A stretch of DNA of 13,369 nt from Tetmemena sp. SeJ-2015. Lineage: Eukaryota > Ciliophora > Spirotrichea > Sporadotrichida > Oxytrichidae. The stretch lies in NCBI GenBank assembly GCA_027382625.1, contig JAJKFJ010010884.1, positions 1 through 13,369 of the forward strand, written 5' to 3'. The notes under the pieces are model-generated. The model was not told where the DNA came from and did no database searches. It saw only the letters and a list, made by a program, of their open reading frames with translations. Every line of letters begins with the position of its first letter. Within the stretch, counting starts at the first letter, position 1. A program made the translations under genes and the position numbers. Of the stretch, positions 8,001 to 13,369 are shown one piece after another.

Positions 8001-8506
8001 TTGACATGGAGCGTGCTCCCTTGCATCTTGAAGTGGTAGACCTTAACATCGCAGTCGATCAGACAGATGGCCAGTAGCTTAGTCTCTTAGTGGTAGCAGA
8101 CAGCGATGGGGTAGATTTTCTTGACCTCCCTTTTCTTCTTTCCCTTGTCGCCTCCTCCTCCAGCAGCCACCTCTCTTAACTTCTCCATCCCTCCTTCATC
8201 TCTTAAAGCATAGAGCATTTATTTTTAAATGATCTGAGTCAATATCAGACTCCTCGCTAGAAGAATCTAGGTGGCCTTCCATCAGCCTTTGTTGCTTCTT
8301 CTAATAGTTCTATTTTTCCTTTTCATCAAGTTCCTTTCCGATCTTCTCCATAAACTGCTATTCTCATAACAAAAAGTGTATTCAATGAAGCCACCAACTA
8401 AAAATTATTTCTAATAATACTTCTTCATGGCTGAGATGCGGTACTACTCCCTCTCCTGCTCCGACAGGGCGAGCTTCCGGCCTTACTGCGACCGGCTTGC
8501 TTTATT
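5018..8506 (-). CDS. Large WD40-repeat protein, no start codon visible (possible 3' part of an EF-hand/WD40 gene)
   Basis: After removing eleven IESs and two introns this part codes for about 990 residues, ending at TGA (plus-strand 5018-5020). The N-terminal part is charged and coiled (SEQEREQYRISAMKKYY, then DSSSEESDIDSDEGG). Many WD40 blades follow, with typical W-D or F-D ends: ICLIDCDVKVYHF, GGVEGKLLLFDP, SISLDRTIQLFDS, LLTACVAIKVWKA, TLDQDCLMRVWSL, ATGGVDNKVCLWNS and TATNHGEVKLWNVQ. A C-terminal Arg/Glu-rich helix (REEKMRREREEESRR) ends the protein. WD40 propellers are scaffolds; blade order and length recall EF-hand/WD40 proteins of the WDR49/WDR64 kind, but that is a resemblance only. 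No in-frame ATG precedes the first coding stretch near 8506, and the open end shares AATAAA in phase with the EF-hand gene at 10972. Confidence 0.85.
5315..5346 (-). other. GT-AG intron, 32 nt
   Basis: GTGAGT donor at 5346 and ATAG acceptor at 5315 on the minus strand. Splicing gives WNVQ-GECVSVMNQAGYPEK. Confidence 0.75.
5353..5417 (-). other. IES with pointer TGGAAT
   Basis: The plus-strand copies of ATTCCA are at 5353-5358 and 5412-5417. Removing 59 bp completes the blade end HGEVKLWN-VQ. Confidence 0.85.
5455..5521 (-). other. IES with pointer AGATA
   Basis: Plus-strand TATCT is at 5455-5459 and 5517-5521. Removing 62 bp joins CKFSKYKR to YFVTATNHG. Confidence 0.8.
5573..5628 (-). other. 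GT-AG intron, 56 nt
   Basis: GTAAGT donor and CTATAG acceptor on the minus strand, phase 0. It joins EWTLHQL to QTHNSQAVISCKF. Confidence 0.75.
5670..5707 (-). other. IES with pointer TGAACT
   Basis: Plus-strand AGTTCA is at 5670-5675 and 5702-5707. Removing 32 bp eliminates an in-frame TGA and gives ESDLN-FCFELEKEW. Confidence 0.85.
6057..6101 (-). other. IES with pointer TCATA
   Basis: Plus-strand TATGA is at 6057-6061 and 6097-6101. Removing 40 bp joins RLQNNSLI to DFSFDFEFMISVG. A GTAAGT...TAG stretch inside looks like an intron, but splicing it gives the wrong frame. Confidence 0.8.
6386..6418 (-). other. IES with pointer AAATC
   Basis: Plus-strand GATTT is at 6386-6390 and 6414-6418. 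Removing 28 bp gives IMLKKS-VHTGDVYTMDH. Confidence 0.8.
6645..6664 (-). other. Short IES with pointer ATTC (16 bp)
   Basis: Plus-strand GAAT is at 6645-6648 and 6661-6664. Removal gives LAVCDDS-QLITFNEEG. An ACT pointer pair 10 bp apart gives a near-identical result. Confidence 0.6.
7062..7082 (-). other. Short IES with pointer AATT (17 bp)
   Basis: AATT is at 7062-7065 and 7079-7082. Removing 17 bp restores the frame between PPLLKI and DTGSVDGGYSQG. Confidence 0.6.
7332..7419 (-). other. IES with pointer TGGA (84 bp)
   Basis: Plus-strand TCCA is at 7332-7335 and 7416-7419. Removal joins FDSLKLE to MDCIVLFINQ and drops in-frame TGAs. Confidence 0.7.
7884..7923 (-). other. In-frame IES, pointer TATT
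   Basis: Plus-strand AATA is at 7920-7923 and at 7887-7890 or 7884-7887 (33 or 36 bp). Removal replaces an uncharacteristic hydrophobic insert with NSNVILCLASQEG. A longer overlapping repeat TATTTA would break the frame. Confidence 0.6.
8198..8235 (-). other. IES with pointer AGAT
   Basis: Plus-strand ATCT is at 8198-8201 and 8232-8235. Removing 34 bp gives EESDIDSD-EGGMEKLREV. Confidence 0.75.
8359..8383 (-). other. IES with pointer GAATA (20 bp)
   Basis: Plus-strand TATTC is at 8359-8363 and 8379-8383. Removal gives GGFIE-QQFMEKIGKEL. Confidence 0.65.
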
Positions 8507-8680
8507 AAATGACTCAACCGCCAGAGGATAAGTATCCGCAACCTTTACAAAGTAACCAAACTATTAACTACACAACACACATTATACATTTCATTATTTC
8601 ATTATCTGTAATGAGTAATAATATTTTCGCCTTGATAGAAATAGAAATAAATAATATTTCTAGATCGGCAGGAGAGCGCA
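8507..8680. promoter_or_regulatory. AT-rich region upstream of the TMEM230-family gene
   Basis: 174 bases, probably holding the TMEM230-gene promoter. If the WD40 gene really starts elsewhere, this is also its MDS/IES border. No defined motif is recognised. Confidence 0.35.
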
Positions 8681-9130
8681 ATGGAAAACAAAACCAACCC
8701 TCCCTACATGCCGTTGGGGGGAGGCAACACCCCTGCGCCCAACTTCGAGTTGCAGACCATGAACCCCCGAGCCTCCATCCGCGAGTCGCAAAAGAAGCTG
8801 GAGATCCCAGAGCTCAAATTCGACAAGAACCAGGAAATCGTGGAGGAGAAGAAGCATGAGTCCCTCTGGTAGTTCCTTACGAGCAAGGAGGTCCCTACGA
8901 AGGCAGTCATCTTAGCTTTCATGTTCGTGCTGATCGGGCTCTTCCTTTTCTTCCTGGGCTTCTTCGCAGACGTGCGTGAGTGGGACCCCTTCAATGGATT
9001 CCTGTTCTGGGGAAGCGGGCTGGTGCTAGCCATCCCTGGATGTTACTACACCTACAAAGTACTATAGGCCTACAGGGCGACAGATGCTAACGTCAGAAAC
9101 AATATCCTAAGAGACATCCCTGACATGTGA
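8681..9130 (+). CDS. TMEM230/DUF872-family membrane protein
   Basis: A 149-residue protein from ATG 8681 to TGA 9128-9130, without IES or intron, and clearly GC-richer than its surroundings. Residues 1-65 are polar (MENKTNPPYMPLGGG start). A first membrane helix begins at PTKAVILAFMFVLIGLFLFF, a short DVREWDPFNG loop follows, and a second helix contains GSGLVLAIPGCYYTYKV. The tail ends ILRDIPDM. The PTKA entry to the first helix, the PG-x-YY pair and the terminal DIPD match the TMEM230 family, whose members sit in endosomal, Golgi and secretory vesicle membranes and take part in vesicle traffic. One internal TAG (after SLW) and one later TAG are read as Gln. Family confidence is high; the exact role in a ciliate is unknown. 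Confidence 0.85.
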
Positions 9131-9421
9131 TTACTGAGGCGCTAAGAGACTCAGCGGGGGACGCTCGACAGCGAGACTCGACAATAATCAAGTGGCAAGA
9201 TATAAGTATTATAGCAGTAACTGAAGCAGAGAAAGTTGTCGTCTCCAGAGCGGTTGGGTGGCTCCCCGCCTAGGGTCTCACTCGGGTTTAACTAATATTT
9301 ACTATAAAAGCAGAGGCTGCTGAAATAGTAGCAGCAGTATTAAAGTATTCAAAGGCAGAGGGCACAGGATGAAATGCAGTCGTATTCCTCCAAAGAACGA
9401 GTTGGCATGCTCTATTGGTGA
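9131..9421 (+). other. In-frame open stretch after the TMEM230 stop
   Basis: The same frame continues for 96 codons after TGA 9128 to a second TGA at 9419-9421. It reads as Gln/Arg/Ser-rich, with pieces LSSPERLGGSPPRVSLGFN and QDEMQSYSSKERVGMLYW and mixed CAG/TAG/TAA Gln runs. It has no ATG near its start, so it is not an independent complete gene. It could be a C-terminal extension reached by removing a tiny IES (TG at 9126-9127/9135-9136, 9 bp), stop readthrough, part of another scrambled gene, or untranslated sequence. Confidence 0.4.
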
Positions 9422-9452
9422 TCATAAAAATCATTAAAATATATAGGTTTGC

Positions 9453-9487
9453 ATTACTGTGAAGCAGAATTATAGAGAAAAGGATGA
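9453..9487 (+). other. MDS4 of the small scrambled gene, with stop
   Basis: Starts with ATTA (9453-9456, matching 9612-9615). It encodes YCEAELQRKG and TGA at 9485-9487. Confidence 0.6.
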
Positions 9488-9983
9488 TAATGCAAGAGAA
9501 AATGAAAATTATCGAGTGAAAAATTGTTGTCTATTAAATTTATAAAGAGAGAGCAAGGAGGAGGAAGAAAGATTGAAGGCATAATTTGTCCTGCACTCAA
9601 AGCTGCTGAGTATTATTGTAAATAATAAACTAAAACTTTTACATTTTCTTCGCTTCTCCTTCTCTCTCTTCTTTATCTCACTCTATTTTCAAAATGCCTT
9701 TGTCGCCCTTGCTTCTTTAATTAGCTCCTCAAACATCATCCACTATTTATCAAACCAGTAGTATCTAAGTGAATAAAACAGTTTGCAAGTCTTTATCAAT
9801 ATCACTATATCATAAGTGCTATTCTTATTATCGTTCCTTGATGACGATCAACTTTTATCAAACTAACCAGAACCAATTAATCGATTGCTTGGTTAATTTA
9901 TATTTACAATCGCTTTTCAATTAACTATTAAAGATAAGTATATCAAATAAGTACTGAGGATAGGTAATCAATGGTGTGAGCAT
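9453..9983. CDS. Scrambled and partly inverted gene for a small 63-residue protein
   Basis: Four pieces assemble to a complete reading frame with start and stop. MDS1 is minus 9983-9941 (ATG to TTTGATA), MDS2 minus 9754-9698, MDS3 plus 9544-9615 and MDS4 plus 9453-9487. Junction pointers are TTTGATA (7 bp), AAAG (inverted) and ATTA. The product starts MLTPLITYPQYLFDK, continues QWMMFEELIKEARATK and REQGGGRKIEGIICPALK, and ends AAEYYCEAELQRKG followed by TGA 9485-9487. It is charged, with two Cys and several aromatic residues, and has no signal or membrane helix that I can see. I do not recognise the family. MDS1-2 and MDS3-4 face each other, and MDS4 precedes MDS3. Confidence 0.7.
9544..9615 (+). 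other. MDS3 of the small scrambled gene (inverted relative to MDS1-2)
   Basis: Starts with AAAG (9544-9547), which equals the minus-strand AAAG at 9701-9698. A 9-bp inverted match AAGAGAGAG (9545-9553 against 9670-9662) offers an alternative junction that adds one Lys. It encodes REQGGGRKIEGIICPALK. Confidence 0.65.
9698..9754 (-). other. MDS2 of the small scrambled gene
   Basis: Minus strand from TTTGATA (9754-9748) to AAAG (9701-9698). It encodes FDKQWMMFEELIKEARATK. The opposite strand reads as a hydrophobic shadow. Confidence 0.75.
9941..9983 (-). other. MDS1 of the small scrambled gene, with start
   Basis: Minus strand ATG at 9983-9981, encoding MLTPLITYPQYLFD. It ends in TTTGATA (9947-9941), the 7-bp pointer shared in phase with 9754-9748. 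Confidence 0.7.
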
Positions 9984-10118
9984 TAAAATAATAACTTTCT
10001 TTTTTATTGACTTACTTAATTTAATTCCACGGCTAACATGACTTACTAAAGAGGAGCTCATACAAAATTTACATACACCCACACATTAAATTCAGCTTTT
10101 CTTAATTTAAAATCGATA
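9984..10118. promoter_or_regulatory. Divergent intergenic region
   Basis: 135 AT-rich bases between the start of the small gene (-) and the start of the EF-hand gene (+). It should hold both 5' ends. No specific motif is recognised. Confidence 0.4.
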
Positions 10119-10977
10119 ATGAAGTCACTAGAAAATGGGCGACTAGCGAGTGAGGTGATGGGCAGCATGATGGACTCTTCACATCCATTTGAGTTGAACG
10201 ATGAGGTACTAAACTAGATCAAGGCTCTCTTCCCTGAGAACAGAGAGACTCACCGCAAGATCAAGCGTTGCGAACTCTTAAGAGGAGTTAACTACACGGT
10301 AAGTAGTGCTTCTTAATTTTCACTAGTGAAGAAGTTGTAACAGCACATTTTTTCAACAACCAGTCAAGACATGAAATTTATCACCTTGAATACTATAACT
10401 CATCTTTCATTTTTAGAGTCTGGAGACCAACTTAGCACGCATACTCAAGCGAGAACAGTCCTATGTATGTGAGCTGATGCAAAGCTTGGATCATGTGGAC
10501 GAGCACAAGGTGACGTGGGCTGAATTTATGAACTGGCTGGCCAAGGAGGGGATTATAAGAGACATCGCCAACGATCAAAGACTCTTCCCCTTCACTCTCA
10601 CTCGCCTGTTTGAACAGCAAACCTACCAGATGAAGCAGCAGATAGTGAGGCACATACTCCCCATAGAGGTTGGAGATGAGGCTAGATGTCGCACTGATGC
10701 CTTCTATCTGATCGTCTATGAGAACAAGGAGGTGGAACTGGTGAGGGAAGATAACTTAGAAGAGCTGGTCTAACCCTTCTGGTTTGAGTCCAAATATAAG
10801 AAACCCAAGAAACTCAAGGAGTGGTCCATCCAGAAACAGAGGAGGCACATAATAAATATGTGTCTCATATATACTAGTGTGAGGCTACGGCCCTATACAG
10901 CCAGTCAGAATAGAGTATTAACCAGGCAGGAGTAGCAGTTAAATTCCTAGAAATAAATAAGCGGTCTTTTAAATAAA
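10119..10977 (+). CDS. EF-hand-like N-terminal part of a gene, no stop visible
   Basis: Starts at ATG 10119 (MKSLENGRLASEVMGSMMD), with one 118-nt intron, about 241 residues. A degenerate EF-hand is visible in SLDHVDEHKVTWAEFMNWL (acidic first loop position and Glu at position 12, but no Gly at 6). A mixed domain (FPFTLTRLFEQQTYQMK, then DAFYLIVYENKEVELV) and a basic stretch KKPKKLKEW follow, as often precedes a WD40 propeller in EF-hand/WD40 proteins. The frame shows no TGA until 11077, inside the next gene, so the end must lie elsewhere. AATAAA at 10972-10977 equals the minus-strand opening of the WD40 part at 8506-8501, in the same codon phase. A small in-frame IES (CATA 10848-10851/10866-10869, 18 bp) is likely. 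Confidence 0.75.
10299..10416 (+). other. GT-AG intron, 118 nt
   Basis: GTAAGT donor after RGVNYT and TTTTTAG acceptor before SLETNLARIL. No pointer-like repeat gives the same join. Confidence 0.75.
10848..10869 (+). other. Possible 18-bp in-frame IES, pointer CATA
   Basis: Removal gives KQRRHI-YTSVRLRPYTAS in place of an AT-rich insert. The frame is kept either way, so support is weak. Confidence 0.4.
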
Positions 10978-11035
10978 CGCGAGCAGATCATATAATCATA
11001 GATAGATTACTAATTAGCAGTTTAATTTCTAGATT

Positions 11036-13369
11036 ATGGGAGGCAATTAGAGAATAGCAACAGAGAGCATGATAGATGAACATGACGAAGAAGATGGTAC
11101 AGATGAAGCTAACTTTTCCAAAAGAGTAATGAGTCCCTCGGATCAAAGAGACCTGAATAGAGAATAGAGTGCTGGGAAAACTTTCATCACTCTGTAGAAT
11201 AATCGCTCCAACTCTAAGCTCTCGACGACAAAGCAAAGATCACATCTTAGATATTAAGACTCCCGAGATAATTCAAGCTTCGTTAATGGCAGAAGCATTT
11301 CCTATAATAAGAATTCTAAAAATTTATTTAGTCCAGTATAAAAACCAAGCTAAAATTCCTTACTTAAGAACTTAGAGAAGAGCAAAAATTAAAACATCCT
11401 TTAAAGCGAGCAAAAGACAAATTCAAATTCTGATCTCTTGCATTTACTCTCCCCTCACAATGCAGCATTTAGAAGAATGAGCAAGTTTCCAGGAGAAGAA
11501 AATCCATCTATACTTCTACTAAAGAGCTAGTTCAGTGGGAGCAAGAATCAGACTGGCTTTGTTCTTGCCACCCAGCCAGCCTAAGAGTAATCTTAGAGAC
11601 AAGACTAACTGACTTAATCAAGCTCGACACGGCAAAAGCTCTTGAAGCGAAAGACTCTGTTATTCAAGGAAGAGAAAAAGGAAAAGAAGATTAGACCTTA
11701 TGATGTGTTGGGCTTGACTGATACCTCCAAGGAAGTAGAAGAACTGAGAGAACTTTACAGGCAGCATCAAGATAGCCAACTCAGAAGGGAGGAGATGGGA
11801 CAAAGTTTCAAGGCAACTGCAGATTCGAAAGAGGATAAAGTTAAGAATAGACAGCTTGGAGGTGGGAGGTCATTCGGTATTGATGATAGGTTGTACATCC
11901 CTAAGTATGAAACTAGCAAGAACAAGAGGAACTTTGTGGCTTTGATAAATGGGATTGAAAGCATGCTGAGTGAAAACGAGAGCGAGTTGAAAGCAATAAA
12001 GCTTGAGAAGGAGATAAAGGCCAGTATTCAGAGAAGAATATCGATTAAGATCCATAATACCTCAACAACAGAGAATACGACTCTTGAAACCAACAGATAT
12101 CTCTCCTACCAAAACGACATTGAAAAATTCCACTCAATGCTTAAGAATGATTATAAACGTTAAAGATTTAAAATTTTATGATGAGGAGGTGCAACTGCTG
12201 CCAAAGAGCAGTAAAGCAATCTCTTCGAGATCTAAGCTAGTCTTTTAAAACAAACAATAAAGCACTTCAGGCTCGAGAAACTATTCCAACCTTTTAAGTG
12301 CAACCACAGCTTCAGTTAAGCAGAATTTGGGCTTCACTAAGCTGAATAGTTCCGATGAAGCTTCGCATCATTAAGGGATGAATGCAAAGAGCCTGACTTA
12401 GAAAAATATCGCAGACACCTCACTCTAAAGAAATAAGAGAAGTAACAGATACGGTCATTAGGAATAAAAATTTAGTAAGTCACCTCCAGGGTTGCTGATG
12501 CAAAAGTTCAAGAGTGAATTAGTTCCAAATCCTAAGAGAGAGAACTTGATTTCCAATTATGCTGGGAAGCAGCTTGAGCCTCAGCTCATAACTCCTCAGT
12601 CTAGAGTGTTTGAGATAATTATTTCAAATCTTATAATTTACAATTGTTAGATAATATCAGAGAAAACTGATCAGACTAAGCTATCGAGGAACAAGTCATA
12701 GATAACTTATAATGGAAAGAAGAGTAGGACTCTAGCACAGCGTATGGGACTCACTCAAGCTTAGCCTTCAAGACTAATGAATTAGACTCTTTCAATTGTG
12801 GAGAATGGAGTTAGAGAAACTTTCAAGAATAGAGCCTCCTTGCTTTTGACTAAACAGGGCAGCAGCTTCAGAGGGCCAGCTGCATCCCTATCCTAGAAGA
12901 AGAGATATACAATAATTATAATGTTTTAAAGATTTAGATAGGAGCTTAGTGGGGATGACTCTCCTCCTCACCAAACCTTAAAGCTAGATGAGATAGACTT
13001 AGATGAATTCAAGAAAGATATGCTTACACGAAAGGCTGAAGGCTTAGAGGGAAAGTTGGCTCAGATGAAACCACGACTCAAAAATATTGAAGATCTCTCC
13101 AACTACTTTGTAAAGGTTTACTAAAATGATGAGAGTTCAAAGTTCAACATTCAGAAAATTAACAGACCAGACTCTTTCTCCTTTACGTGCAGAGTGCCTC
13201 AAAGAGATCATTGAAGATGCACACAGGAAGAGATTCTAAGTTGAGGAGAACGACCCAAAGAAGCAAGGAATAGTTATCAGCGACGAATGGTTTGAGCAGC
13301 TTCAGAAGTATCCCTACTTCTCTAGTAAGTTTTAGAGTTTAACTGTGTAGAGAAACCTGGCACTGGCAT
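11036..13369 (+). CDS. Low-complexity charged protein of unknown function, 3' end outside the window
   Basis: Starts at ATG 11036 (MGGNQRIATESMIDEHDEED), with about 737 residues in the window after removing four IESs. I do not recognise a family. The first 200 residues are Ser/Asn/Gln/Lys-rich and probably disordered. A better-ordered segment follows (IRPYDVLGLTDTSKEVEELR, FGIDDRLYIPKY, FVALINGIESMLSENESELK). Another Ser/Lys-rich linker comes next, then an acidic helical region (LDEIDLDEFKKDML, LKEIIEDAHRKRFQVEEN) and SDEWFEQLQKYPYFS near the edge. TAA/TAG are used as Gln throughout. The Gly at position 2 could invite N-myristoylation, but position 6 is Arg, which is unfavourable. A GTAAGT at 13325 may begin a last intron. 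Confidence 0.75.
12147..12182 (+). other. IES with pointer ATGAT
   Basis: ATGAT occurs at 12147-12151 and 12178-12182. Removing 31 bp avoids TGA and joins FHSMLKND to EEVQLLPKSSK. Confidence 0.85.
12613..12655 (+). other. IES with pointer AGATAAT
   Basis: AGATAAT occurs at 12613-12619 and 12649-12655. Removing 36 bp gives SRVFEI-ISEKTDQTK. The insert is AT-rich and in frame. Confidence 0.8.
12903..12940 (+). other. IES with pointer AGATA
   Basis: AGATA occurs at 12903-12907 and 12936-12940. Removing 33 bp replaces an Ile-rich insert with SQKKRQELSGDDSPP. Confidence 0.8.
13168..13193 (+). other. Short IES with pointer CAGA (22 bp)
   Basis: CAGA occurs at 13168-13171 and 13190-13193. Removal joins QKINRP to ECLKEIIEDAHRK in frame and avoids TGA 13209. 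Confidence 0.75.

Noticed and set aside
8509..8859. 116-codon plus-strand open frame before and over the TMEM230 gene
   Set aside because: It overlaps the TMEM230 frame in another phase, starts in AT-rich sequence and shows no coding character.
9133..9363. Second open frame overlapping the TMEM230 extension (starts TEALRDSAGD)
   Set aside because: It is open only because TGA is the sole stop. Its Ala/Glu runs are frame-shifted copies of the Gln runs in the other frame. Reaching it needs a CTGA pointer join that would destroy the conserved DIPD ending.
9640..9840. Plus-strand hydrophobic open frame that looks membrane-like
   Set aside because: It is the reverse complement of a Lys/Glu-rich minus-strand coding piece that has matched pointers at both ends.
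1..13369. Macronuclear chromosome or standard-code genome
   Set aside because: In-frame TAA/TAG are pervasive inside clearly coding stretches, no telomere repeats are seen, many genes are packed together, and frames can be read only after removing repeat-bounded inserts.

Overview
The window looks like germline (micronuclear) DNA of a spirotrich ciliate of the Oxytricha/Stylonychia type. Three things in the sequence say so. (1) Genes read through TAA and TAG as glutamine and end only at TGA. (2) Coding sequence is cut into pieces (MDSs, macronuclear-destined segments) by short AT-rich stretches (IESs, internally eliminated segments). Each junction is marked by a direct repeat (pointer) of variable sequence, and removing one repeat copy plus the insert restores the frame. 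(3) Several genes are scrambled: their pieces lie out of order or inverted and can be ordered through shared pointers. True GT-AG introns are present as well. Species cannot be named from sequence alone.

Layout, left to right. 1-3093 (+): a long coiled-coil gene, 5' truncated, scrambled in an odd/even pattern. Pieces in 447-1165 alternate with pieces in 1667-2229 through eleven scrambled junctions with 6-13 bp pointers, and the rest to the TGA at 3091 is nearly colinear. 3162-4895 (+): a PG-rich (STPGR/SHIPPO) repeat protein, a family tied to microtubules and cilia. 8506-5018 (-): a large WD40-repeat protein with eleven IESs and two introns; no start codon is visible. 8681-9130 (+): an uninterrupted TMEM230/DUF872 membrane protein, followed in the same frame by a 96-codon open stretch. 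9453-9983: a tiny scrambled and partly inverted gene of four pieces that assembles to a complete protein of 63 residues. 10119-10977 (+): an EF-hand-like start of a gene with no stop. 11036-13369 (+): a low-complexity, charged protein of unknown function running off the right edge, with four IESs.

The EF-hand piece (start, no stop) and the WD40 piece (stop, no start) share an in-phase AATAAA at their open ends in inverted orientation. They may be one EF-hand/WD40 gene of about 1,230 residues whose two halves flank the TMEM230 gene and the small scrambled gene, i.e. nested germline loci. This join is an inference; the odd/even scrambling and the four-piece gene are read directly from the sequence.

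All proteins described were reconstructed by hand with TAA/TAG as Gln. Macronuclear chromosome ends, promoters and expression cannot be seen here.
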